From Marinobacter piscis (lineage in GTDB: Bacteria; Pseudomonadota; Gammaproteobacteria; Pseudomonadales; Oleiphilaceae): a stretch of 64,000 bases of DNA. The notes under the pieces were generated by a model that searched no databases, was not told the DNA's origin, and saw nothing but the letters and a program-made list of their open reading frames with translations. Where the stretch lies: NCBI RefSeq assembly GCF_007671655.1, contig NZ_VCGX01000002.1:496001-560000 (forward strand). Direction: 5' to 3'. The position numbers and the translations under genes were made by a program. Numbering within the stretch: position 1 is the first letter of the stretch; every line of letters begins with the position of its first letter. Positions 28,301-36,801 of this stretch are shown here, piece by piece.

Positions 28301-29104
28301 ATGTACCCACTCCAGCAACAGCACATAAATGTCAGCAATATATTCAACTCGGTCTTCACTGTTAAGCTGGCAACCACGCCCGAACTGACCGACGAAGTGT
28401 TTGCAGTCAGATACCAGGTTTACTGCATCGACCGCCCGTTTGAAGACCCTAACTGCTTTGCCGACAAACGTGAGCACGATGAGTTCGACCCGCACTCTGC
28501 ACACGCTTTAATTCAGCACCGCCTTACCAAAGACAGCGTGGCCGCGGTCCGCCTCGTAATGGCAGGCGACGACGCCACACAATGTGCATTTCCCATGGAA
28601 GGCCCCTGTCTTCGTCGGCTGGGAAGAGAGATTCAGGATGCCGTCGCAGGCCCGCTTCGAACCCGGGTCGCCGAGATATCGAGAATGGCCGTCAGCCGGG
28701 AGTTTCGGCGGCGCCTGAATGAAGAAAAAGCAGTCTCAGGCATCAGCGAGCCCGCGTATTACAGTGATTCGGAAAATGGCAAAAGAGCCATGCCCTACAT
28801 CAGCCTCGGGCTTTTTGCCGCCATTCTGCAAATGTCGGTTAAACACCGAATCACTCACTGGATGGCGGTTATGGAGCCCGCCCAACTGCGCCTGCTGAAG
28901 CGCTTCGGCGTGGAGTTTGACCATGTGGGCCCCCTGATGAACTACCACGGCCGCCGACGCCCGGCATTCACTGAAGCCGCATCGTTGATTGATCGAATAA
29001 AACAGTGCCGACCGGATGTCTGGTCGTTAATTACAGAAAATGGACGCTACTTACCAGAAAGAACCAGTACAGTACTTAAGACTGGCGAACAGGAAGTTGC
29101 CTGA
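28301..29104 (+). CDS. PEP-CTERM/exosortase system-associated acyltransferase (GNAT/LuxI-like)
   Basis: Protein of 267 aa of the exosortase-associated N-acyltransferase family, distantly related to acyl-homoserine-lactone synthases. The N-terminal region has VFAVRYQVYCIDRPFED, comparable to the conserved RYxVY block, followed by AAVRLVMAG and AEISRMAVSREFRR. A frame extends upstream to 28088 but overlaps the FAD gene; the ATG at 28301 has GAGGA 7 bases upstream. The product is unknown. Together with the FAD oxidoreductase it may make a small acylated molecule or modify a lipid; that is inference. A strong terminator follows. Confidence 0.85.
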   Translation: MYPLQQQHINVSNIFNSVFTVKLATTPELTDEVFAVRYQVYCIDRPFEDPNCFADKREHDEFDPHSAHALIQHRLTKDSVAAVRLVMAGDDATQCAFPMEGPCLRRLGREIQDAVAGPLRTRVAEISRMAVSREFRRRLNEEKAVSGISEPAYYSDSENGKRAMPYISLGLFAAILQMSVKHRITHWMAVMEPAQLRLLKRFGVEFDHVGPLMNYHGRRRPAFTEAASLIDRIKQCRPDVWSLITENGRYLPERTSTVLKTGEQEVA

Positions 29105-29116
29105 CTCCTCCCCAAA

Positions 29117-29150
29117 ACAAAGCCCCCGCTTCTGAGAGCGGGGGCTTTGT
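29117..29150. terminator. Bidirectional rho-independent terminator
   Basis: ACAAAGCCCCCGCT and its exact reverse complement form a 14-bp stem with a 6-base loop (TCTGAG), followed by TTT on the plus strand and by TTTT GGGG on the minus strand. It lies between two convergent genes, so it can end transcription from both the acyltransferase gene and the PEP-CTERM gene. Confidence 0.9.
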
Positions 29151-29190
29151 TTTACAGCTTCAGTTACTTAACAATCTGATTATTCAGATA

Positions 29191-29994
29191 TTACGCCTTT
29201 GCGGCTTTTTTTCTGCGTGACAGACCAAGACCCGCGAGGCCCAGGCCCAGCAGTGCCAGGGTGCCTGGTTCAGGTACTGTTTCTGCAGCCGTTATGCGGA
29301 AACGTGTCTGGAAATCGTTTGTGCTGTTCTCTTTAGTGACCAGACCTATACAGCCGTTGGGCGCACCAGCTTCCGAACAACTGGCATCGGCCAAACCAGT
29401 CAGGCCATCAAGCTCAAGAAACACAGTATATGTGTAGCCGTCCGTGTGGTCGAAGGATGTGTTGAACTGGTAGTTACCAAACTCATTCAGCTCTGCACCA
29501 GAGACATCACCAATGGTGAATATATCCGCGCAGGGATCGCCAGCCGTCTCGACACAGGGGGCACTGTTGCCCGTTTCTATAAAGAAACTCTCGAAAGTAG
29601 TTGCTGATGGAGACAACGAAGGACCATTCGGGTCGAATGGGGTCAGTGTTAACGTGGAGACCAGATCAAAGCTACTCAGAGAGTCATCTGAGGCCGGTAT
29701 TGCATTATTGATATGGGTGAATACTCCTCCATTAACAAAGCCGCCGCCGGTTTCGAGACCACTCGCCTCGTCGACCTGGCCGATTGTGACGGAGGACTCC
29801 GGACCTTTACCCCAGATCAAGGTGTCAGTATTATTTCCCGAAATAGGTCCATTCGATTCAGATAATGCATTTGTGAACGTACTATCAACCTTGTACCCCC
29901 ACTCAGCAATCGGGTCTGCACTGGCAATCTGTGCACCGAATGCCAATGGTACGAGAGCTGATGCTAACAGCGTTTTCTTAAAGGATTTATTCAT
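29191..29994 (-). CDS. THxN-type PEP-CTERM sorting domain protein
   Basis: Secreted exosortase substrate of 267 aa. A Sec signal peptide (LLASALVPLAFGAQIASA|DP) is followed by a mature region rich in Thr, Ser, Asn and Gly with few Lys. The motif GGVFTHINNAI matches the THxN subfamily. Four cysteines (APCVETAGDPC, ASC, NGC) could form two disulfides. The C-terminus is a textbook PEP-CTERM signal: VPEPGT, a hydrophobic stretch LALLGLGLAGLGL and SRRKKAAKA. The product should be processed by the exosortase encoded nearby. It has its own sigma-54 promoter and shares a terminator with the convergent acyltransferase gene. Confidence 0.95.
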   Translation of the reverse strand: MNKSFKKTLLASALVPLAFGAQIASADPIAEWGYKVDSTFTNALSESNGPISGNNTDTLIWGKGPESSVTIGQVDEASGLETGGGFVNGGVFTHINNAIPASDDSLSSFDLVSTLTLTPFDPNGPSLSPSATTFESFFIETGNSAPCVETAGDPCADIFTIGDVSGAELNEFGNYQFNTSFDHTDGYTYTVFLELDGLTGLADASCSEAGAPNGCIGLVTKENSTNDFQTRFRITAAETVPEPGTLALLGLGLAGLGLSRRKKAAKA

Positions 29995-30433
29995 TGTTCT
30001 CTCTCCTTGAATATAGGCGCTGGCAACTGGAATTCAAATCAGCATGCCCGCAAAAACATAGGCTGCACCTTTCATGCCACGTCAAAATTCTGCTTTTATT
30101 TCATCAACATAAAATATCGTTAGAGCTTTCCTCTAATGAGACTACCGTTGGAATGTAAGTATCTTCGACACTGAAACAACGCAAATGCATCGTCTGAAAC
30201 GGCATGTGCTTTTGCACGATTTATTTAACGGCACTAGATAGAACGAATTTTCTTAAAGAACTCAGTTTATAGCTGCTTTTGGACTAAACGTATCCGTTCA
30301 CGAGGTGCTGACCATAGTGTGCGTAAAGTATGCTGACACCTGAAAATGAAGCTTCCAAAGAATGCTATGGCAGTTTAGGATCTTTGCTATGCTGTGCTGG
30401 AAAGGACTCTCACGATGAATAAAAACAGGTAGG
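29995..30433. other. Intergenic control region between the PEP-CTERM gene and the EPS genes
   Basis: About 440 AT-rich bases between two divergently read genes. It contains the sigma-54 promoter of the PEP-CTERM gene (30064-30079). On the upstream side are two inverted repeats, TTAGAG-N5-CTCTAA (30120-30136) and GTGC-TTTT-GCAC (30206-30217), and a 7-base direct repeat TGCTGAC (30306-30312 and 30331-30337). I see no convincing sigma-70 promoter for the plus-strand gene. Confidence 0.6.
30064..30079 (-). promoter_or_regulatory. Sigma-54 (-24/-12) promoter of the PEP-CTERM gene
   Basis: The minus strand reads TGGCATGAAAGGTGCA. The GG and GC dinucleotides have the exact spacing required for sigma-54 (consensus TGGCACGN4TTGC), with TGGCA conserved in the -24 box and TGC in the -12 box. 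It is about 70 bases upstream of the ATG at 29994. The activator would be PrsR. Confidence 0.75.
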
Positions 30434-31198
30434 ATGGCAATGATTCACTTGCTTTGGACTGGGGGCTGGGACTCGACCTTCAGGTTACTTCAGCTTGCTT
30501 ACGAAGGTACTGAAATACAACCTCATTATATACAAGAAAAAACCAGAGACTCTTTGCAAAAAGAAATGCAAGCAATGAACAAAATCAGGCAAAAAGTAAA
30601 TGAAAAATTTCCTGGATCGTTCGTTCATGAAGTTGAGTTGATCAACCAGTCTGAAATTATCGTCTTCCCAGAATTCACTCAATCACATAAAAGATTGTTG
30701 TCAAAGGAGTGGGTTGGATCTCAATATATATACATAGCATCCTACTGCAAACAGAAAAACCTACACAGTTTGGAGCTTTCTATAGAGAAGATAAGTGACT
30801 CTCAGCGAAACGTTATGCCTTGTCTGAGAAAAACTGAAATAGATAGTGAAAACCGTCGAGTGATCGCGGAGGGTTCAGACGAAGATCTTTTATGTTTGTT
30901 TAACCAGTTTTCTTTTCCTGTCCTCCACTTAACTAAACTGGATATGTTAAAAGAATCCGAAAATATGGGGGTTGCAGAAATCCTGAATATGACGTGGTTT
31001 TGTCACCAACCGCTATTCGATGAGCCTTGCGGATCATGTAACCCCTGCATTTCTACTTTGGAGGAAGGCTTAAAGTATCGTTTTTCCAGATTAGCCATAG
31101 CGAGGTATGAGATAAAAAAATTAATTATTTCTCACCCTGAACTCCATAGATTTTTAAAGCGATTAAAATATGGGAGCACTGACTATGCGTCTTATTAA
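30434..31198 (+). CDS. QueC-like PP-loop ATPase with zinc-type cysteine motif
   Basis: Protein of 254 aa that looks like 7-cyano-7-deazaguanine synthase: the PP-loop is TGGWDST near the N-terminus (SGGxDS type) and near the C-terminus Cys190, Cys199, Cys202 and Cys205 form C-x8-CGSC-x2-C, the zinc motif of QueC. QueC activates a carboxylate with ATP and converts it to a nitrile through an amide. The protein is divergent, and the setting has no other queuosine genes but many sugar genes, so it more likely activates another carboxylate. ATG 30434 and ATG 30440 are both possible starts. It is the first gene of the plus-strand EPS series and is AT-rich. Confidence 0.7.
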   Translation: MAMIHLLWTGGWDSTFRLLQLAYEGTEIQPHYIQEKTRDSLQKEMQAMNKIRQKVNEKFPGSFVHEVELINQSEIIVFPEFTQSHKRLLSKEWVGSQYIYIASYCKQKNLHSLELSIEKISDSQRNVMPCLRKTEIDSENRRVIAEGSDEDLLCLFNQFSFPVLHLTKLDMLKESENMGVAEILNMTWFCHQPLFDEPCGSCNPCISTLEEGLKYRFSRLAIARYEIKKLIISHPELHRFLKRLKYGSTDYASY

Positions 31199-31296
31199 CA
31201 CTTAATCTTTGAATTTCGGTCAAGCCACGTTTTCTAGCCTGTCAGGCGCTTGAAAAACGATTGGATTAGTGTGTACCAGGCATGGAGGCATTCACC

Positions 31297-32250
31297 GTGA
31301 GTTTTGATTTTACTAAAATTTCGTTTATTACTCCCTGTTTTAATGAAGAAAAGAATATTGAAAACCTGATTGCCTCCATCCATTCTGCCATGGGTGATGA
31401 GCCTCACGAGATCATTATTGTTGATAACGGTTCAACTGACAGCAGCCTGAGCCTCGCTCGAAGTGCCGGGGCTAAAGCCTATATAGCGCCCCACGCCACC
31501 ATCGGAGCACTCAGAAACCTGGGAGTTCAACATGCTGAAGGCGACCTGTTAGTGTTTTTAGACGCCGACGTAACGCTATCACCAGACTGGCTTGACCAAC
31601 TTCGCAGCGCTTCAAACAACTGGCCCAAGACCAGTTTGATAATTACCGGCAGTAAAGTTGAAAGCCCGCCAGATGCAAGTTACCTTGAAACTGTCTGGTT
31701 CTCGAACCTAAAAAGAACTAAAAACACCTATATAAACAGCGCACACTGCATAACCACCAAATGTGCTTTTAAGAAGGTTTTCGGATTCAGTGAAACGCTG
31801 CACAGTGGCGAAGATCATGATTTTTGTCAGCGTGCGATAAAGCAAGACATTAAAGTTTTTAATGACCCCTCAATTCAAGCATTTCATCATAATTATCCCA
31901 AAACGCTCACTCAATTTGCAAAACGGGAAATATGGCACGGAAGTGAAGATTTTCAGTCCTTTAGACATTTTATCACATCCAGAACGGCTAATGCCGCTAT
32001 TGTTAACTCATTATTTTTTGTTTTATTAGTGGTCGCTCTCTTATTCGGTTCTAGCATCGCTTACATAGCCGTGCTGGCCATTTTCACACTCTCTCTCTGC
32101 TTTATTTTTATGAAACTGGATGGCCCTTATCACCTAATACACTTACCAGCACAGCTTGTGGTTATTCAGGTTTACCTATTTAGCCGTACCCTGGCGCTCT
32201 GGCACCCCCAATGTTTACCAGACAATAAAACTGCAACACCCGAAACTTGA
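31297..32250 (+). CDS. Family 2 glycosyltransferase with C-terminal membrane segments
   Basis: GT-A fold enzyme of about 317 aa. The start region SFITPCFNEEKNIENLI, then IIVDNGSTDSS and the DxD-type motif FLDADV are the GT2 signatures. Two hydrophobic segments lie near the C-terminus (about residues 235-275), so it probably sits at the inner membrane. An ATG at 31282 is in frame, but that ATG is part of ATGGAGG, which lies as a good SD 8 bases before GTG 31297; I therefore prefer the GTG. It resembles the GT2 at 43577-44536, and the two were probably duplicated. The donor sugar is unknown. Confidence 0.85.
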   Translation: MSFDFTKISFITPCFNEEKNIENLIASIHSAMGDEPHEIIIVDNGSTDSSLSLARSAGAKAYIAPHATIGALRNLGVQHAEGDLLVFLDADVTLSPDWLDQLRSASNNWPKTSLIITGSKVESPPDASYLETVWFSNLKRTKNTYINSAHCITTKCAFKKVFGFSETLHSGEDHDFCQRAIKQDIKVFNDPSIQAFHHNYPKTLTQFAKREIWHGSEDFQSFRHFITSRTANAAIVNSLFFVLLVVALLFGSSIAYIAVLAIFTLSLCFIFMKLDGPYHLIHLPAQLVVIQVYLFSRTLALWHPQCLPDNKTATPET

Positions 32251-32285
32251 TAATTGTTTTGTATATTAAAGGGATGTATATAATA

Positions 32286-34118
32286 ATGAGAAATCTTTTA
32301 ATAGGCACCCTATTCACCTTGCTGTCAATGTCAGCTCAGGCTCAGCCCTTTCTAGCATTTTCTGATTTAATTTCCGGACCCTCTACAGGTCTTGGTGATG
32401 GCAAAGGTAGCGGTGTGATTGTTACTGCTTGGGCTCAAAATACTGGAAGTGATTCAGATAGAAGAAAACTGACTTTTGTAGATTCAAAAGGCAAAGCCCA
32501 TGAGCCTACCGTGTATTACTGGAAATTAGCCGACGGTGACCTACCCTCAGGCCCGGCTAACCTTTACGCCTCGCACAAAATGAGAGAAATCGCGTTTTCA
32601 ATTCCTAAAGCCCCTAAAGGACCAGGTTATTTTTATATTTCTGTAAACGGTGAGCGTTCAAATTCTCTCCCATTTAACGTGCGAAAAGGCTCAATTTACC
32701 ACGTAAAATCAAACGGTAGCGTCAATAATGCCGGATCCTGGAGTGCACCCTGGCCATCCGTACCGCATGCACTGAAGCGTGCACCTAAGGGGAGTACCTT
32801 ATTTATTCACGATGTAGACACCGGTCGTTTTTCAAACCCCAAACCCCGCGCTATCTACTGGAATAACTCCGAAGCCTCTGGCGACCTGCAGTCACAGTTT
32901 GCCCTTGTGGCCTACCCCGGACACCAGCCCAAAGCTATTGCGCAGAAAGCCATTGAAAATTACCGGGTAACCGGCATGGTAGTCTCCAAGTTAGATATCT
33001 ATGCATCCAACTACCAAAAAGTGGATACCTACGGGCAACCGCAGGGCCCGGTTATTGAAACCTCGCCGGGAGACACATTTGGTGTACAGACCAGCAAACA
33101 CGGACGTGTTATTGCTAACCGCATTGGCGACCTGCCCGGAGGCTGTGCAAGCAAATGGGCAGGGGCAATAAGTGGCGCGCAGGAACGAGCCCATGGCGTT
33201 AAAATCTTTGGCAATGAAATCTATGATTATGGCTGCAATGGTGCTTCAAAACTGCATCACACGACCTATCTAAGCGTTCGTAGCAAAACCAACCTTATTG
33301 TCGATGCCTGGGAATGGGGATACAACTATCTGCATGGCAATAAAGCCAAATTTGGTATTCATAATTACGATGAAGGTGCCGATTGCGGAGATCTTAAGGG
33401 GGTTTTGAAAATACATAATAATGTCATTACCGATCAGGGTGGTGCAGGCATTAGCGTTGGGGCATCCTGCAACTGGTCAATGGATGTTGTGATAGAAAAT
33501 AATGTATTGATAAACGTAGGCCTTGCAGCCGACTGGGATGGTATAAATCCAGCAACTTCTAACGGCCCGGAAGGTGGTGGAATTTCGCTGAGAGACAATG
33601 GTTCACAAGGCCTGACCGGTAGTTACTTCATTCGTAACAATCTCATCTACCGGTATTCCGAAGACCGAAACTCCAGTACCCGTGGGTGCCTGAATTTCCA
33701 GGGTAGTGGCGATAGCATAAGCGTGATATGGGATAAGAATATCTGCTTCACACACAAAGACTTTGCCTTTGTTGGTCATGGCTACCAGGCAAAAAATAAG
33801 CTGGATAATGTTATTGGTCAGCACAACATCTGGTATTACTCCGGTAACAACCCAGTCTCTGCTATGGCTCCAGCCTGGGACAATAGTGCAATTACCAGCG
33901 ACCCCGGTATTAGCATTCACAACGCCAGAATTTCTCTGACTATAGGCTCCCCTGCTTTTACTACAGTCAGCGAGGCCATGAGTGAGGTGCCAAGCACCAC
34001 GATCAAAAGACAATCAAGGGATGTTTATGGGAATCTCAGACTGGGCTCTTCTTCCATAGGTCCACTTGAGCGCGCTCATAATCCTCCACTGCAGCCAGGA
34101 AACCTAACAGTGGAGTGA
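32286..34118 (+). CDS. Secreted right-handed beta-helix protein, probable polysaccharide lyase
   Basis: Exported protein of 610 aa. A signal peptide (LLIGTLFTLLSMSAQA|QP) is followed by an N-terminal beta-sandwich-like part of about 120 residues. After that comes a long region with the turn pattern of pectate-lyase-like beta-helices: repeated NN or DN segments such as IHNNVITDQGGAGISVG, VIENNVLINVG and YFIRNNLIYRYSED. It may cut or bind the EPS in the periplasm. No catalytic residues can be assigned. The ATG at 32286 was chosen because it gives the signal peptide; earlier in-frame starts add a few residues that overlap the previous gene. It ends PPLQPGNLTVE, a tail similar to two other secreted proteins of the locus. 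Confidence 0.7.
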   Translation: MRNLLIGTLFTLLSMSAQAQPFLAFSDLISGPSTGLGDGKGSGVIVTAWAQNTGSDSDRRKLTFVDSKGKAHEPTVYYWKLADGDLPSGPANLYASHKMREIAFSIPKAPKGPGYFYISVNGERSNSLPFNVRKGSIYHVKSNGSVNNAGSWSAPWPSVPHALKRAPKGSTLFIHDVDTGRFSNPKPRAIYWNNSEASGDLQSQFALVAYPGHQPKAIAQKAIENYRVTGMVVSKLDIYASNYQKVDTYGQPQGPVIETSPGDTFGVQTSKHGRVIANRIGDLPGGCASKWAGAISGAQERAHGVKIFGNEIYDYGCNGASKLHHTTYLSVRSKTNLIVDAWEWGYNYLHGNKAKFGIHNYDEGADCGDLKGVLKIHNNVITDQGGAGISVGASCNWSMDVVIENNVLINVGLAADWDGINPATSNGPEGGGISLRDNGSQGLTGSYFIRNNLIYRYSEDRNSSTRGCLNFQGSGDSISVIWDKNICFTHKDFAFVGHGYQAKNKLDNVIGQHNIWYYSGNNPVSAMAPAWDNSAITSDPGISIHNARISLTIGSPAFTTVSEAMSEVPSTTIKRQSRDVYGNLRLGSSSIGPLERAHNPPLQPGNLTVE

Positions 34119-34217
34119 GCAGGCTTGTGTTGCATAAAGTACTTGAGAACTGCGGCATGGTAAAACGCCGGTGAGTTATTTCAGGCATCTTCAGAAAAAC
34201 AGCCAGTAGGGAAATAT

Positions 34218-36800
34218 ATGTATACAGTGGCCATCAGGGTTCAAGAGCATGAAGGTTTTGAGCGTACCAGTGAACCTGTTGATTTGGGCATTCCATTACC
34301 AAGGGGGGCTGTACATAAAGCCCAGCAGTTAGCACTGATGGATGGCAACAAACCACTGGCTATGCAACTGGAACCCTTGGCCCAGTGGCCAGATGGAAGC
34401 CTTCGGTGGGTTCATGCGACTGCCCTGGTTACCATCGAGCCAAACAGCACCAAAGACCTGATATTAACGTACCAGGAAGCGCCTTCACCCATACATGATG
34501 AATGGGTCATCAATCGAACCAATGCCGGGCAGATGATTAACATATCTACAGGCCACATTACTCTACAATCAAACAAGCTTGCCTGGCAGATGTGTCACTC
34601 AACCAATGACAAACTGACTTCTGTTATAACGCTCAGTGATAGTAACAAGTCCCGCGGTTTAGATAAGGCAGATTCAGATTGGGTTATCACACACAAGGGG
34701 CCAGTGTTTATTACAGCGGTTTTAAAAGGTCGTTGGATTAATCAAAACAACGTACTTCTGGCCCGATTTGAGTGTGGCTTGCGTATTTTTCCAGAAACCG
34801 GACTCGTTCAAGTAGAGCTGACAACCCACAACCCCAAACGAGCCCGTCATCCTGGTGGTTTGTGGGATTTAGGAGACCCTGGCTCGGTTTACTTCCGCGA
34901 ACTCTCTGTAGTAACAACCCTGCCAGACTCGAGCAATGCCCAGGTTACGCCACAAGCTACAGATGAAAACCCGAGCATTTTTCATGTTACCGACTTCAAC
35001 CTTTACCAAGATTCCAGCGGCGGCGAGAACTGGCAAAGCCGGAACCACATCGGTGCTACTGGCCAAATAACGACCCAGTTTTGCGGTTATAAGCTAACCA
35101 GCTTGACCGAACCGCAGCAAGACGGTAAACGCGCTAACCCACTTGTTAATATTAAACATGAGTGCGGACAGCTCAACTTGGCAGTACCCGACTTTTGGCA
35201 GAACTTCCCAACCTGCCTGCGTAAGGAAAAAAATCAGGTAATAATCGGCTTGTTCCCTCAAGATGCCAAGTTCCCCTATGAGCTACAGGGTGGCGAAAGC
35301 AAGACTTTAAAATGCTTGATGGCCTATCAGAGGAACAACAGTATCCATGCAACGGCTTATACACCCCTGATACCAGTAATTGCCCCAGAGTGTTATGAGC
35401 GCGCAGATTCTTTTCCGTGGTTCAAAGCTGATAGTCAGACCGGCGCTCTCGACGAACTCATCGCGGAAGGTTTGCACGGGAACTCAAACTTCTTCGCCAA
35501 AAGAGAAATAATTGATGAATTTGGCTGGCGCAATTTTGGTGATATTTTCGCGGATCACGAAACCCTTTACCAGAGCCCGGAAGAACCGCCCTACATTTCC
35601 CACTACAATAACCAATACGATCCCATATACGGCTTTGCAAGGCAGTTTGCCCTGACTGGGGATAGACGTTGGTTTCAGTTAATGGACGACTTGGCCCGAC
35701 ATGTTGTAGACATCGACATTTACCATACCGATGAGGACCGGGCCGAATACAACAACGGCTTATTTTGGCACACAGACCATTATCTGGATGCCCACACAGC
35801 AACACACAGAACCTTCTCAAAACACAACGATACAAGCTCTACGCCGGGACAAACCGGCGGTGGACCGGCTGAAGAGCATTGTTATTCGACCGGCCTTCTT
35901 TACCACTACTATCTCACAGGCAATCAAAACTCTCGGGAGGCGGTTCTTGGCTTAGCTCGGTGGATTACCGGACTGTATGAAGGCCAGAGTGGTCTGCTTT
36001 CACAAATGCTGAAGCTGAAGAAACGAGAAATTCCATTACTCAGGAAAATGATCAAAGGCGAACACACAACAACCCACCGATACCCGTTTACTCGCGGGAC
36101 TGGTAATTACCTTAATACGCTTCTGGATGCCTGGCTGGTCGATGGTGACAGAGCATGGCTTGAGCAAGCAGAAGCGGTCATCAAGGACACTATTCATCCT
36201 GAAGACCAAATCCAATACCGGAACCTGCTAAATATTGAAACTGGCTGGTCTTATCTAATTCTGCTCAGTAGCCTTTTACGATATCTCTGGCTCAAGCGAC
36301 AGATGGATACTCAAGATGAAGCGTACCAATATGCCAGAGCATCTGTACTTCACTATACACAGTGGATACACCTAAACGAACGCCCTTTTTTAGTGAGCAA
36401 AGCCGGGCTTGAATTCGCAAACGATACCTGGGTTGCTCAGGACGTACGCAAAGCCATGATCCTATTCCAAGCCTCTGAACTTGACTCTGAAAACTCAAAT
36501 GAATATTTGCAAGCCGGCCAGCAGTGGCTTGATAACGTAACCACAGCACTACTGGCTAGCCAGGAGGCCCACTTCACCCGGATTCTCGTAATTTTAATGC
36601 AGAATTACGGACCTCAGTCTATTCTTTCAGAACCTTTGGCGGATAGCTGCCCGGCCGTACTCTCTAATCACAAGGCACTACCTGTTATGACATGGCGCTT
36701 GCTTACTGTGCGCATAGGCACCCGGATGTTAAAAGGTCTGCTGAGTTTCCGCCCGATGCGGGAACTGCGATGGCTGCGTACCCGGCTGGATAGGTCATGA
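34218..36800 (+). CDS. RIFT-barrel / alpha-toroid protein, similar to exo-rhamnogalacturonan-lyase (PcRGLX/YetA) type
   Basis: Protein of 860 aa with no signal peptide. The N-terminal part has PVDLGIPLPRGAV and WPDGSLRWVHA, resembling the N-terminal RIFT-barrel of PcRGLX/YetA-like lyases. From about residue 420 onward the sequence is mostly helical with many Trp, His and Tyr (YNNGLFWHTDHYLDAHTAT, then GGGPAEEHCYSTGLLYHYY), as in alpha-toroid polysaccharide lyases and hydrolases. It may act on EPS fragments or intermediates. The lack of an export signal is odd for a lyase; a cytoplasmic or trimming role must be considered. The next gene begins two bases after its stop. Confidence 0.55.
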   Translation: MYTVAIRVQEHEGFERTSEPVDLGIPLPRGAVHKAQQLALMDGNKPLAMQLEPLAQWPDGSLRWVHATALVTIEPNSTKDLILTYQEAPSPIHDEWVINRTNAGQMINISTGHITLQSNKLAWQMCHSTNDKLTSVITLSDSNKSRGLDKADSDWVITHKGPVFITAVLKGRWINQNNVLLARFECGLRIFPETGLVQVELTTHNPKRARHPGGLWDLGDPGSVYFRELSVVTTLPDSSNAQVTPQATDENPSIFHVTDFNLYQDSSGGENWQSRNHIGATGQITTQFCGYKLTSLTEPQQDGKRANPLVNIKHECGQLNLAVPDFWQNFPTCLRKEKNQVIIGLFPQDAKFPYELQGGESKTLKCLMAYQRNNSIHATAYTPLIPVIAPECYERADSFPWFKADSQTGALDELIAEGLHGNSNFFAKREIIDEFGWRNFGDIFADHETLYQSPEEPPYISHYNNQYDPIYGFARQFALTGDRRWFQLMDDLARHVVDIDIYHTDEDRAEYNNGLFWHTDHYLDAHTATHRTFSKHNDTSSTPGQTGGGPAEEHCYSTGLLYHYYLTGNQNSREAVLGLARWITGLYEGQSGLLSQMLKLKKREIPLLRKMIKGEHTTTHRYPFTRGTGNYLNTLLDAWLVDGDRAWLEQAEAVIKDTIHPEDQIQYRNLLNIETGWSYLILLSSLLRYLWLKRQMDTQDEAYQYARASVLHYTQWIHLNERPFLVSKAGLEFANDTWVAQDVRKAMILFQASELDSENSNEYLQAGQQWLDNVTTALLASQEAHFTRILVILMQNYGPQSILSEPLADSCPAVLSNHKALPVMTWRLLTVRIGTRMLKGLLSFRPMRELRWLRTRLDRS

Positions 36801-36801
36801 T

